Source: Calothrix parasitica NIES-267 (GTDB lineage: Bacteria > Cyanobacteriota > Cyanobacteriia > Cyanobacteriales > Nostocaceae). Taken from it: a DNA stretch of 64,000 nucleotides. Shown one piece after another: positions 28,340 through 36,952 of the stretch. The stretch spans positions 782,001 to 846,000 of the forward strand of contig NZ_AP018227.1 of NCBI RefSeq assembly GCF_002368095.1, given 5' to 3'. Position 1 is the stretch's first letter. Each line of letters begins with the position of its first letter. A program made the position numbers and the translations under genes. Below the pieces are notes generated by a model that saw only the letters and a program-made list of their open reading frames with translations, had not been told where the DNA came from and did not search any database.

Positions 28340-29644
28340 TTAAAATATAAATATAATCCTTAAATCCCAATCTTTATCATCTTGATTTTGACGAATGATT
28401 TCGATTTTGCTGATAAATTCTCTAAAATAAAATCTTCTTTCTGTTTCTGATAAGTCTAGCCAAAATTGCGGGATGGAAACGGCTTGAGCGACGGAACGTA
28501 AGTTTACTGGTGGTAATATTTCTAATTGTGTTTGGAGTTTGGATATTTCGGTACGGAGTTTGTAATTCCTAAGTTTGGCTGTTTCTTCGTCTAAAATACC
28601 AGTTTCAATTAATGCTGGTATTTGTTCTAATATTTGTTGTTGAGAAATAATGGCTTGAGTTAAATTATTTTTTACCTCATCAAAAAATGGAAAGTCCATT
28701 TTGTCTGCTGCTTGAGGTAATTCACTACAAACTTTTTCAATGGTATTTTCTAATATTTTTTGGTAAGAAATAGCGCGACATTTTTTATTTTTATCACAAC
28801 GAATAGGACGTAAATAAATATACTCCTTTTTTTGTCTGTGAAAAGTCACGCGAGTGATGGTCATGTGCGACTGACATTCACCACAAACTATTAAACCGGC
28901 TAAGGAGCGCTTAGCACTTGCTGTACGAGATGGTAAACGACTGTTGCGACGTAAAATTCTATCAACTTGGGCTGCTTCTTCACGAGAAATGATTGCATTG
29001 TGAGTATTGCGGACAATTTCTCCATTTTTATAAGCAATATCACCACGATATACCGGATTCGATAACCAACGTTTTCCGGTAGTTACAGATATTTTTTTAC
29101 CGTATTTCTTGGTTAAATGTCGTACTGCTCCCCGTAGGGAACCGTACAGTAAAAAGTTATCAAAAAATTCTTTGACTACCGGGGAAGTGGTGCGGTCAAT
29201 CGTATATTTTGTTTTACTCCGACGATAACCATAAGGTGGTTTACCCGGTGGTGGTGCTGCATCTAAGCGATTGCGAGCATGTCCTTGTCGGATGCGACGG
29301 CTGCGTTTTTGTTGCTGAATTTCGTTTAAAAGTCGCAGTAAATTAGCGTAGGTATTCGTAGCTTTTGTCGCAGAATTGTAATTTTGTTCTACTGCTACAA
29401 GGTTTATTCCCATCTTTTCAAATTGGGAAAGACTCGATGTAACTTCCTCAACCGAATCCCCTAACTCTTCCAATCGTCGAATTAAAATGCAATCTGGGGG
29501 ATTTGTTTGACAGTCTTGGAATAATTGTTGTAATTCCGAGCGTTTTCCTAAATCTTGATAAACCTTATCTACTTCCCATCCAAAACTAGTAATTTCGGGA
29601 GTTGTTTCCAATAAAGGGTCGCTGTAAGTATATGCGAACTTCAT
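28340..29644 (-). CDS. Large serine recombinase family protein (XisF-like)
   Basis: A 434-residue protein. Residues 1-110 form a shortened resolvase-like catalytic domain: FAYTYSDPLLE at the start, where S8 lines up with the usual catalytic serine, and CILIRRLEELGDSVEEV later. A 'recombinase' domain follows at about 130-235 (PPYGYRRSKTKYTIDR, NPVYRGDIAYKNGEIVR). A zinc ribbon lies at about 250-290 (CGECQSHM...CDKNKKC), then a coiled-coil. The catalytic motif YxRVS is altered to YTYS, so strand exchange is likely but not certain. Related proteins control excision of developmental DNA elements (XisF/fdxN element) in Anabaena. No att site or element is visible near it. Confidence 0.8.
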   Translation of the reverse strand: MKFAYTYSDPLLETTPEITSFGWEVDKVYQDLGKRSELQQLFQDCQTNPPDCILIRRLEELGDSVEEVTSSLSQFEKMGINLVAVEQNYNSATKATNTYANLLRLLNEIQQQKRSRRIRQGHARNRLDAAPPPGKPPYGYRRSKTKYTIDRTTSPVVKEFFDNFLLYGSLRGAVRHLTKKYGKKISVTTGKRWLSNPVYRGDIAYKNGEIVRNTHNAIISREEAAQVDRILRRNSRLPSRTASAKRSLAGLIVCGECQSHMTITRVTFHRQKKEYIYLRPIRCDKNKKCRAISYQKILENTIEKVCSELPQAADKMDFPFFDEVKNNLTQAIISQQQILEQIPALIETGILDEETAKLRNYKLRTEISKLQTQLEILPPVNLRSVAQAVSIPQFWLDLSETERRFYFREFISKIEIIRQNQDDKDWDLRIIFIF

Positions 29645-29900
29645 TCAGTGAACAGTTATCAGTTATCAGTTATCAGTTATCAGTTATCAGTTATCAGTGA
29701 GCAGTGTTAGCGAAGCTTTTCCTTTCTTGACATAGTACATAAACTTATAAATATTGTAGTGCGACCATCTTGGTCGCTAAAATTATATAAATCTTAATTT
29801 CTAAATCATAACTTTTAACTTCTAATTTTTAACTGATGATCCACACCCGACCGGTGAGCAGCTGTTAACTGTTCACTGTTAACTGTTCACTGTTAACTGT
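29645..29900. repeat. Heptamer arrays (CAGTTAT; CTGTTAA/CTGTTCA) flanking a short gap
   Basis: Seven CAGTTAT units lie at about 29651-29697, directly before the recombinase start codon (minus strand). CTGTTAA/CTGTTCA units lie at about 29865-29905 and run into the VOC gene stop. In between are 150 bases without signals. Confidence 0.85.
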
Positions 29901-30260
29901 TCACCCTTCGCTTAATTCAATGATATTCCCGTCTGGGTCTTGGGTGAATAATGCTCGACGGCCGGAAGCGCTTGGTTGAATTGAGCAGTTATAATCTAAT
30001 AGCTGCTTCTTGGCGGCATCTAAGTCGGAAACTGAAAAAGCAATGTGGGGGTTGCGTCCCCATTTTTCGTTTTTAGCTTGTTCGGGAAGTGAAGATGTAA
30101 CTATAAGGTGTAATTGATATTCACCAAGTTGATACCAGCTACCAGGAAAATTTCGCGAACGTTCTGTTTTAGGTAATTTCAGAATTTCCCCATAAAAGTG
30201 TTCGCTTCGGTCTAGGTCAGTGACGAGAATTGCTACGTGCAAACATTTGGTAATTTGCAT
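29901..30260 (-). CDS. VOC (glyoxalase/bleomycin-resistance) family protein
   Basis: A 119-residue single-domain vicinal-oxygen-chelate protein. CLHVAILVTDLDRSEHFYGE opens the first beta-alpha-beta-beta-beta module, HLIV closes it, and PHIAFSVSDLDAAKKQLLDY opens the second, with LFTQDPDGNIIELSE at the end. The metal-ligand positions look conserved (H8, H52, H73 and the final E), so it is probably a metal-dependent lyase or dioxygenase. The substrate is unknown. Confidence 0.88.
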   Translation of the reverse strand: MQITKCLHVAILVTDLDRSEHFYGEILKLPKTERSRNFPGSWYQLGEYQLHLIVTSSLPEQAKNEKWGRNPHIAFSVSDLDAAKKQLLDYNCSIQPSASGRRALFTQDPDGNIIELSEG

Positions 30261-30449
30261 ATCTAAGAAGTAGGAAGTAGGGAGTTAGGAGTTAGGAGTT
30301 AGGAGTTATGAATTAATTATTCTCCTTATCCCCTTGTCTCCCCATCTATTCTCCCATGCCCAATTCTTTATCATTCATAATTTACAGAAATTCAAAATTC
30401 ACTGACGTAAGATGATTTTGGTTTTTGTGAAGAATAATTCAAGTTTGTA

Positions 30450-30863
30450 ATGAATGCACAATTAGCAACTAATGAAATTCATACTATGCGAGAGGTATTA
30501 CACGATTATCCACCAGGTGTACGCGCATTAGACGAATTGGAAAGACATCAGGGAAATATCCCTACAGCTTTTGAGGATTTATGGGTTGAGAAAAATGGAG
30601 CAGTAGCTTTACCCGAAAAAAAGTCTTTATGGCAAACTACTTTAAATGTTTTGCGTAACGAACTTTGCGGTGATGATGGTTTTCGTACTCAAGTTAAAGA
30701 GTACAGTAAAAATCCAGCTAGCACACCTTTACTAACTGGCTTAATTGTTTACTTAGTAGGAATATCCGGATTACCAATTGACCCAGCAATAGCTACTGTT
30801 GCTGTGTTGTATATTCTGAAAATTGGACTTAATATTTTTTGTGAGTATACCGAAAAAAGTTAG
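30450..30863 (+). CDS. Small membrane protein of unknown function
   Basis: A 137-residue protein. A soluble N-terminal half (MREVLHDYPPGVRALDELER) is followed by two adjoining hydrophobic stretches at about residues 92-130 (PLLTGLIVYLVGISGLPIDP, then AIATVAVLYILKIGLNIF). I do not recognise a family. The uninterrupted frame and composition support a real gene, but no clear ribosome-binding site is seen. Confidence 0.55.
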   Translation: MNAQLATNEIHTMREVLHDYPPGVRALDELERHQGNIPTAFEDLWVEKNGAVALPEKKSLWQTTLNVLRNELCGDDGFRTQVKEYSKNPASTPLLTGLIVYLVGISGLPIDPAIATVAVLYILKIGLNIFCEYTEKS

Positions 30864-30946
30864 TTTTATACTTAATCATAAAATATAATTCCCCGGTCTT
30901 TTAAGATAATTGTATTCAAATTCATATCTTATAATATTGTCAACAT

Positions 30947-30998
30947 CGTCGGGGAATGTAATTCCCCGTCTAATAGCAAAAGTCCATTAAAATGGACT
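30947..30998 (-). repeat. Two-hairpin dispersed repeat, copy 1
   Basis: Read on the minus strand: AGTCCAT TTTA ATGGACT, then TTTGCTATTAGAC, then GGGGAAT TAC ATTCCCC, then GACG. The same layout recurs at 46520-46575 and 48094-48150. Confidence 0.8.
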
Positions 30999-31044
30999 GA
31001 TAAGTAAACGATAAATAAAATATTTCCTACTAACTTTTAACTGA

Positions 31045-32136
31045 TTAAAACCCTTGCATTTCAACTAATTCAATACATAAATCATTAATTTGCTCTAAAT
31101 CTGGTTTGTGACGCAAACTTGATTCTTCATAAACTGTTTCCATTTGAGCAACTAAATCCTCGGCAATTTTCATTAATTGCTCGTAGGAATATTCACCTCT
31201 AAGGATTGCTTTTAAATCTTCTGCATCACCGATTTTATTTCTATCCACAATTACTTCTTGAGTACGTAATATTTCTAAGCCGCTCCGCAATAATCGAATA
31301 CAGTGCATCCCATGTTTAAGGTCGTAACCAGATAATTTTTCTGTTTCTGCTCTTTGAGCATTTCTATTTTTTTTCCAGGATTGATATGCTTGCCATTCTC
31401 TTAATGCATTATGGTATCTTTGACTTCTTTGTAGTAAACGAATAAAGTCTTTACGACTATTAGTAAACTCTTGGGTTTTCTCTATCGCTTCATCGGGTAA
31501 AGGATACTGTTTCAACATTCCTTTAAAGTCGATATCGGCTGTCAATAATTTATAAAGTTGCTCTGCTTCTTCTAGAAATTCAATTTTACCTCTAATTAAT
31601 AAATATAGATATTCTAAAAAAGCATTTAATTCTTCTTTTATAAGAGGTGTTTCGTTTTCTATCTCAAAATCAGATGGGATTGGTTTTGATTGTGGGGGAT
31701 TTAATAACCACTTACGATGAGTTTCTATTTTTTTGATTTGAGCAAATGCATAACCGGAATAAGTATGCTTTACTTTTTTACTCAAAAATAACTTTCTATG
31801 ATTAATTAAATGCTGTCCGACTGGGGTTAAAACAGGATATTCGTTTAACCACAATAATTCTAAAACGTTGGGATTTGCTCCTGCTAATAATTGAATGATT
31901 TTTCTTAATTCATAGATAACAGTATCTTCGCTATGATCCAGAAAAGAATGCATTCCCGGTTCGTTCCAACCACTATCTTTTTGCTCGATACCTTTGTTAA
32001 ATCCCAGGTAATATTCTTTAGGAGCGATAAATACACCCCTCCAGTCGTAATCGGAGTCGGGACGATTTAATCCGTAACCGTGACTTCCCGCTAATCCGAC
32101 AAAAATCGTTCTTTGTTCTACTTCTATTCTTTTCAT
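31045..32136 (-). CDS. Predicted nucleotidyltransferase (COG3541-like)
   Basis: A 363-residue protein. The N-terminal polymerase-beta fold motif is clear: VGLAGSHGYGLNRPDSDYDW, where GS and D-x-D are the catalytic metal-binding elements, followed by RGVFIAPKEYYLG. The C-terminal two thirds are helical and carry GYAFAQIKKIETHRKW and YDLKHGMHCIRLLRSGLEIL, typical of this family. Members are predicted to add nucleotides to an unknown acceptor. There is no antitoxin-like partner gene, so a MNT/HEPN-type toxin pair is not supported here. Confidence 0.82.
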   Translation of the reverse strand: MKRIEVEQRTIFVGLAGSHGYGLNRPDSDYDWRGVFIAPKEYYLGFNKGIEQKDSGWNEPGMHSFLDHSEDTVIYELRKIIQLLAGANPNVLELLWLNEYPVLTPVGQHLINHRKLFLSKKVKHTYSGYAFAQIKKIETHRKWLLNPPQSKPIPSDFEIENETPLIKEELNAFLEYLYLLIRGKIEFLEEAEQLYKLLTADIDFKGMLKQYPLPDEAIEKTQEFTNSRKDFIRLLQRSQRYHNALREWQAYQSWKKNRNAQRAETEKLSGYDLKHGMHCIRLLRSGLEILRTQEVIVDRNKIGDAEDLKAILRGEYSYEQLMKIAEDLVAQMETVYEESSLRHKPDLEQINDLCIELVEMQGF

Positions 32137-32470
32137 ATTTAGATGGCTAAAATAGATTAAATTAATAATTGCTTTCTATAGCACGTTTAATTTGATTTGA
32201 TAAACCTCACCCCCTTCCCCTCTCCTTATCAAGGAGAGGGGTGTATTCTATTCAACTGAAAACTGCTTTAGTTATATCTCTGAAATTGGTTAATGTGCCA
32301 ATAATCATATGTAGTTGTCAGATTTTTAGGTTCTTATAAACCCGGTTTTTTTTAACCGGGTTTCTCAACTACCTTTTCAGATTTAATCAACATTAACTTT
32401 TCTCAATATGTAACATCATTGTAGTATATTTTATATTTGTGTCACATCAAATAATCCAAAATTACCTAAA
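32137..32470. other. Intergenic region with two strong palindromes
   Basis: CCCCTCTCCTT ATC AAGGAGAGGGG is a perfect 11-bp stem at 32217-32241. AAACCCGGTT...AACCGGGTTT lies at 32338-32363 and shares its core with the MITE-like family at 40864, 52295 and 58418. No gene is present. Confidence 0.7.
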
Positions 32471-33155
32471 ATGACTGTTGAAATTCGATTAGCAAATTCC
32501 GAACAGCGTTACATTATTCAAAATATGTGGTCTGCTTACATGCACGATTTATCTCAATATAGAAACTTACTACCTAACAAACATGGACTGTTTGAAGATG
32601 ATGAAATATCTACCTACACGGCTGAAAATTTTATGAGTGAGTGGTGGAATCATCCCGACAAAACTTTTGCTTTTATACCCTATGTTGAGGAACGAACTGC
32701 TGGTTTTGCGCTCGTTGCTTCACCTCCTTTAGTCGATGGAGAAGCAGATAAAGTCATGACTGATTTTTTTCTGCTTCATTCCTATCGCAGAAAAGGTATC
32801 GGACAGTTGATAGCAACCCAAATTTTTAGGGAGCATCCCAATTTTGCAAAATTAAGATTGTGATTGTCATTGCGAACGAAGTGAAGCAATCTCAAAGTCT
32901 TGCGATGAGCCACACCCTTCGGGTGAATGCGTCGTTCCACTTCGTTCCACTCGCAATGACAAATGATATTTTTACACATTTGGGATGCTCCCAATTTTTA
33001 ACATGTTTAAAGGGTCATGGCAGATTAGCGTTTTACCTCGAAATCAACTTGCTCTAATTTTTTGGTGCAAAGTTATATCAAACTACACAAACGACAATTT
33101 TCACGAACAAGAAAAGCAGTATCCAGATGAACTTATGATTGATTTTTTATTCTAA
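32471..33155 (+). pseudogene. GNAT acetyltransferase gene interrupted by a MITE
   Basis: The first 119 codons (32471-32828) read as a GNAT acetyltransferase ending DFFLLHSYRRKGIGQLIATQ, the acetyl-CoA-binding motif. Then a 164-bp element interrupts the frame, and the present ORF stops after 130 codons. Joining 32828 to 33001, which keeps one copy of the 8-bp duplication, restores a single 170-codon frame with no stop. It continues FNMFKGSWQISVLPRNQLAL and closes QEKQYPDELMIDFLF, a normal GNAT C-terminus. The present product lacks the last third of the fold and is probably inactive. Confidence 0.88.
32829..32992. mobile_element. 164-bp MITE with 13-bp terminal inverted repeats and 8-bp target duplication
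   Basis: The ends are GGGAGCATCCCAA and TTGGGATGCTCCC, perfect 13-bp inverted repeats. The flanks 32821-32828 and 32993-33000 are both AATTTTTA. There is no transposase gene. The centre (32865-32962) is itself a palindromic element with ends TTGTCATTGCGA / TCGCAATGACAA, related to the repeat at 42380, which suggests nesting. The parent insertion sequence is not in the window, and I do not assign an IS family. Confidence 0.93.
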
Positions 33156-33664
33156 AATCACTATTACAACTAAATCATAAAGATATATTAACTACTATTT
33201 ACTTTTGGAAAGTTTTGGGAAGAGCGATTATATGAAAATAATACACGGGAAAATTTTGCGATTGCAATCTCCAAATTCAGCTAGTTTACTTCGGATAATT
33301 ATTATATGATTTGATTTTCAGCAAGAATACTATTGCCCATCTTAATTGAGACCACTATCCTTTAATCTACTTTAAAGTCATTATTCATAGAATCACCTTG
33401 AGAGCATAATTTAATATACATTTACAAAAATTGATATAGTTTGTTCCTAATGAATGATTATGCAGTCTCATCCTTGAGGAATATAAAATCACATTAATAT
33501 CAATCCCAGGATAGGGGAATGACTGACCATCTTTTGCAATCATTAGTAATTGTAGACAACATTCATAGACTGCACATTGCAAACTTTAACTAATAGGTAG
33601 CCTATTTCAAGCTATTTATTAAAAAGTGTACGTTTGAATGATTTTTTAGTTTAGAGATAATAAT
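33156..33664. other. AT-rich intergenic region
   Basis: No gene is supported. A short plus-strand stretch around 33200-33290 reads like a protein fragment (FGKFWEERLYENNTRENFAI) but has no start codon, so it may be an old remnant. A 65-codon minus-strand frame at 33385-33582 has no family resemblance. Confidence 0.4.
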
Positions 33665-33862
33665 ATGAATTATTTAAATCGCTCTAATTCAAACTGTAGA
33701 TGCTGTAAACATTTCACACCATTAGGTCAACGTGGTGGCACTTGCAGGCTATTAAATAATTGTTTAGTCAAAGGTCGCTGGAAAGCTTGCTCTTTGTCAA
33801 ATCCGGCTTTTAATGTTTCTATCAAAGAAAATGCTTCTAGCTATGCTTTATTAAATAGCTAA
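33665..33862 (+). CDS. Small Cys-rich conserved cyanobacterial protein
   Basis: A 65-residue protein. Five cysteines in NCRCCKHFTPLGQRGGTCRL and a later KGRWKACSLSNPAF match a small cyanobacterial family I recognise by pattern (C-x-CC...GRRGGxC...GxWKACSLAxPPF), but its function is unknown to me. The cysteines could bind zinc or an iron-sulfur cluster. It is alone, about 280 bases before rplU, with no strong ribosome-binding site. Confidence 0.65.
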   Translation: MNYLNRSNSNCRCCKHFTPLGQRGGTCRLLNNCLVKGRWKACSLSNPAFNVSIKENASSYALLNS

Positions 33863-33960
33863 AACTGCTTAATACTATCTGAAGAAGGTATTTTGATTAA
33901 ATACTTGCCTTAATAATAATTCCCATTAAAATCTTAACTTTTTAGCTTCTCTACAAAATA

Positions 33961-34020
33961 AGACAGGCAAAAACTTGACTGATAAGCCGACATAAGAGTA
34001 ATATTATCTGTCGGCTGTCT
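33961..34020 (+). promoter_or_regulatory. Hairpin in the rplU leader
   Basis: AGCCGACA (33985-33992) pairs perfectly with TGTCGGCT (34009-34016). An upstream AGACAG (33961) can pair with CTGTCT (34015-34020), which overlaps the first stem, so two alternative structures are possible. The position, 125 bases before rplU, would suit a ribosomal-protein leader. The function is inferred only. Confidence 0.4.
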
Positions 34021-34144
34021 AATTCCTGCTCGGACCAGGTGGGCACGTTGTAAAAGCTGGTAATAACAATTATTTAGAAGCAATTTTTTGCATCTTGAAA
34101 AGTTTGAATCCAGCTACCTGTACGGCAATTTGAAGGATAAATAA

Positions 34145-34555
34145 ATGAGTTACGCAATTATTGAAACTGGTGGAAAGCAACTTAGAGTTGAGCCAGGTCG
34201 TTTTTACGATATCGAATTACTACACAACGAACCGGACGATAAAGTTACTATAGATTCAGTTTTATTCGTGCAGAATGATGGTGAAATTAATATAGGACAG
34301 CCGTTAGTTTCGGGAGCAACTGTAGAAGGAACGGTGATGCGACACTTTAGAGGTCGCAAAGTTTTGGTTTACAAGATGAAACCGAAAAAGAAAACCCGTA
34401 AAAAGCGCGGTCATCGTCAAGAAATCACTCGTTTGATGATTGATTCTATCAGTATGAATGGTTCTGTGATTGCTTCTGCTCAAACTTCTGATACTGCTGC
34501 TAGCAATGACGAAGCACCTGCTGAAGCTGTAACTGCTGAAGTTGTTGCAGAATAA
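34145..34555 (+). CDS. rplU: Ribosomal protein bL21
   Basis: A 136-residue large-subunit protein. MSYAIIETGGKQLRVEPGRF is the L21 start, and YKMKPKKKTRKKRGHRQ is its basic RNA-binding part. A 25-30-residue Ala/Glu-rich tail (ASNDEAPAEAVTAEVVAE) extends it beyond the usual 103 residues of E. coli, as is common in cyanobacteria. The ribosome-binding site GAAGGA is eight to nine bases before the ATG. It is followed by rpmA across a heptamer-filled gap of 121 bases. Confidence 0.98.
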   Translation: MSYAIIETGGKQLRVEPGRFYDIELLHNEPDDKVTIDSVLFVQNDGEINIGQPLVSGATVEGTVMRHFRGRKVLVYKMKPKKKTRKKRGHRQEITRLMIDSISMNGSVIASAQTSDTAASNDEAPAEAVTAEVVAE

Positions 34556-34676
34556 ATAATAGAATAGGTAATTGGTAATTGGTAATGGTTAATAGGTAAT
34601 TTCAAATTCCTAACCTTTGACCTTTGACCTTTGACCTATAAACTTTTTTATCACCAATTATTAAAAGGAGAAAAAT
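34556..34676. repeat. Heptamer repeats inside the rplU-rpmA gap
   Basis: Units of GGTAATT/GGTAATG and CCTTTGA lie between two ribosomal protein genes of one operon, so the repeat must be transcribed with them. A normal AAAAGGAG site for rpmA follows. Confidence 0.8.
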
Positions 34677-34964
34677 ATGGCTCACAAGAAAGGTACGGGT
34701 AGTACTCGGAACGGTCGCGATTCAAATGCTCAGCGTCTTGGTGTAAAACGCTATGGTGGTGAGAATGTTCGCGCTGGAAATATTTTAGTGCGTCAACGCG
34801 GTACTAAGTATCACCCCGGAAACAATGTTGGTATCGGTAAAGATGATACTTTGTTTGCTTTAATTGACGGAACTGTAACTTTTGAAAGAAAGGGTAAGAG
34901 CCGTAAAAAAGTTAGCGTTTATACTGGTGCTACCGCAGCTGAGCCAGCAGCAGTTGCTTCTTAA
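34677..34964 (+). CDS. rpmA: Ribosomal protein bL27
   Basis: A 95-residue protein of the large subunit near the peptidyl-transferase centre. The start [20 protein letters not shown] and the motif [20 protein letters not shown] are diagnostic. The Ala-rich C-terminus ([10 protein letters not shown]) is a small extension. AAAAGGAG precedes the ATG. It is co-directional with rplU and probably co-transcribed, ending at the terminator at 35022. Confidence 0.98.
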   Translation: MAHKKGTGSTRNGRDSNAQRLGVKRYGGENVRAGNILVRQRGTKYHPGNNVGIGKDDTLFALIDGTVTFERKGKSRKKVSVYTGATAAEPAAVAS

Positions 34965-35021
34965 ATAACAGTTTTGTTGGATAGGTTATTAAATTTAACC
35001 TATAAAATTTTGAATAATTCT

Positions 35022-35052
35022 AAGACGGGTATATTACTCGTCTTATTTTTTT
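35022..35052 (+). terminator. Intrinsic terminator after rpmA
   Basis: The stem AAGACG / CGTCTT extends inward by GT/AC past one mismatch, and is followed by ATTTTTTT, 58 bases after the rpmA stop. Confidence 0.75.
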
Positions 35053-35124
35053 ATCAAGAAGGCAGAAGAGAGTGAGGTCTTATCTTATATTTAATTAGGT
35101 CTACCTACTTAACAGCATCAAAAA

Positions 35125-35190
35125 TAAATAAAATCATTTAAAATCATTTAATTTCATTTAAAATCATTTAATTTCATTTAATTTCAATGC
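35125..35190. repeat. Tandem ATCATTTAAA / TTCATTTAAT units
   Basis: Alternating AAAATCATTT and AATTTCATTT blocks of ten bases are repeated about six times, a period different from the heptamers elsewhere. Confidence 0.7.
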
Positions 35191-35217
35191 CAATTCCCCA
35201 TCCCCAATCCCAATTTT

Positions 35218-35673
35218 TTATCGAAGTAATTGATTCAAAAACAGCCCTAACATCAAACCTGATATAGAAAATAGGGAAGTAAGCAAAAAAGCTTGTGTTT
35301 CTTTTAGTCCAGCGGCTTGAAAATCTAACCTGACTAAAATAGTGGTGCTAGTAATTAGCATAATATCAAGGAATATTCGGAACTCAGCAAAAATTAGGAA
35401 AAATAAGAAAGCACCTAATACTGCAAACCCAAAAGATTTTAGCTTGGTGTTAAATAAAAAGCGAACATATTTAACAGCTTTTGACCAAGGGGTAGTAATG
35501 GCTGCAATTAATATTAGTATGCTAATTACAATTAGTAACCATGCAAATGTTGGTAGTTTTTCTTGAGATAGTATCCACCCAAATACGCTGTATGTAACCA
35601 GCACAAGTGTAAGGGAAATCCAGGGGAGTTTTTTAATAATAGATTGCATAATTGGTTGCGCCTCAACCTGCAT
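35218..35673 (-). CDS. Four-helix membrane protein of unknown function
   Basis: A 151-residue protein with four clear hydrophobic helices (about residues 17-35, 41-60, 79-99, 127-148) and short polar loops. No motif points to a function. A second ATG eight codons in (MQSIIKKLPWISLTL) is an alternative start. It is convergent with rpmA. Confidence 0.65.
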   Translation of the reverse strand: MQVEAQPIMQSIIKKLPWISLTLVLVTYSVFGWILSQEKLPTFAWLLIVISILILIAAITTPWSKAVKYVRFLFNTKLKSFGFAVLGAFLFFLIFAEFRIFLDIMLITSTTILVRLDFQAAGLKETQAFLLTSLFSISGLMLGLFLNQLLR

Positions 35674-36001
35674 TGATAGTAAATTTATCGGATATTAAAG
35701 GTAGGTAAGCGTACTTAATTTCTACTGGTGATTGCACGCAAGACTATTTCAGTGTTTAATAAGACTTTTCCCTAAAAGCTGAACTCAGAAAGATTGACAA
35801 AATATTCTACCTCAATCTTTTTCTGTAATGCCGTAAACTATAATTCTATCTTCGATATCTAAGGCAAAAAAGAAATCAATACTATGTCAAATTTATATGT
35901 AAAATAAGAATTTATTAAAAATTGTTTCAATCTGTTGTAAAAAATTTGTAAACTGATATTCAGCTAGGTTGCGGTCTATCATATCTTGTTAAGGGATTAT
36001 T
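35674..36001. other. Intergenic region upstream of cruF
   Basis: A 328-base AT-rich region between divergent genes. No palindromes or repeats of note. It must hold the promoter of the carotenoid operon. Confidence 0.4.
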
Positions 36002-36916
36002 ATGAGACAGTCTGTTATTGCGGAGCGCGTCTGCCTTATAAGTCATATTTTGGCTAAGGTTTTTGGACTTGTGGGTATTTTGTTGGTTATACCTAATGCC
36101 AAAATGATTCTAAATTTTGGAAACGTTGGAGAAACGGCCATGCAGTTGAGTATGGCTAATGGTGGTGTGGTAGATATTATTTTCGGAATAATAGCTGTTT
36201 CTATTTACGCTTGTAGGGTTTTGGGATGGAAGACTTGGCTGGGTTTTCTGGTTCCTTCTGTTTTAATATCGGTAGGTAGCGAATTGCTGGGGACTAGTAC
36301 TGGGTTTCCTTTTGGTGATTACAGCTATCTAAGCGGTCTGGGTTATAAAATTGGTGGATTAGTCCCGTTTACAATTCCTTTATCCTGGTTTTATGTAGGT
36401 TTATCAGCTTATTTAATTGCTAGAAGTGGTCTCAAAGTAGCCGAGAAACCAACATTGATGCGTCATATTGCTGCTATTGCAATTGGTGCTTTACTCTTCA
36501 CAAGTTGGGATTTTGCTCTCGAACCAGCAATGAGTCAAACTGCTTTTCCTTTTTGGTACTGGGAAACTCCCGGAGATTTCTACGGAACACCTTACCGGAA
36601 CTATCTTGGTTGGTTTGGTACTAGCGCATTATTTATGGGTACAGCAGCTTTGATATGGGGAAATAAGCCAATTAAATTATTGCGATCGCAATTGGTTTTA
36701 CCTCTGATTGTCTATTTGAGCAATTTTATGTTCGCGGCCGGTTTAAGTCTGGGAGATGGTTATTTTATCCCAGTTTCTTTAGGATTAATTTTGGGTGTTG
36801 TTCCAGCTGTAGTTTTATGGTTGAAAAGTTCTACCGCTCCAACTTATACAACTGATGGTGTAGACAATGCGACTTCAGAAATTGCAGTTGCTTCTGTCAA
36901 AGTTGCGGTAAAGTAA
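36002..36916 (+). CDS. cruF: Carotenoid 1,2-hydratase (CruF)
   Basis: A 304-residue polytopic membrane protein (about seven to eight helices) of the DUF422/CruF family. Family signatures are SELLGTSTGFPFGDYSYLSG, the middle PLSWFYVGLSAYLIAR and LFTSWDFALEPAMS followed by FPFWYWETPGDFYGTPYRNY. CruF adds water at the psi-end of gamma-carotene derivatives, the step that makes the 1'-hydroxyl for myxol glycosides (myxoxanthophyll). The next gene, 36 bases later, encodes the matching glycosyltransferase, which strengthens the call. Confidence 0.92.
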   Translation: MRQSVIAERVCLISHILAKVFGLVGILLVIPNAKMILNFGNVGETAMQLSMANGGVVDIIFGIIAVSIYACRVLGWKTWLGFLVPSVLISVGSELLGTSTGFPFGDYSYLSGLGYKIGGLVPFTIPLSWFYVGLSAYLIARSGLKVAEKPTLMRHIAAIAIGALLFTSWDFALEPAMSQTAFPFWYWETPGDFYGTPYRNYLGWFGTSALFMGTAALIWGNKPIKLLRSQLVLPLIVYLSNFMFAAGLSLGDGYFIPVSLGLILGVVPAVVLWLKSSTAPTYTTDGVDNATSEIAVASVKVAVK

Positions 36917-36952
36917 CGATTCAATACAGTCAGGGTTTTCTAATAATTTACA

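Noticed and set aside
31045-32136. A toxin-antitoxin or defence role for the nucleotidyltransferase
   Set aside because: No HEPN or MNT-like partner gene lies beside it, so a defence pair is not supported.
32860-33057. A 65-codon frame over the MITE
   Set aside because: It is created by the inserted palindrome, and the true frame of the GNAT gene lies on either side of it.
33385-33582. A 65-codon minus-strand frame
   Set aside because: No recognisable pattern and no ribosome-binding site. Left as intergenic.
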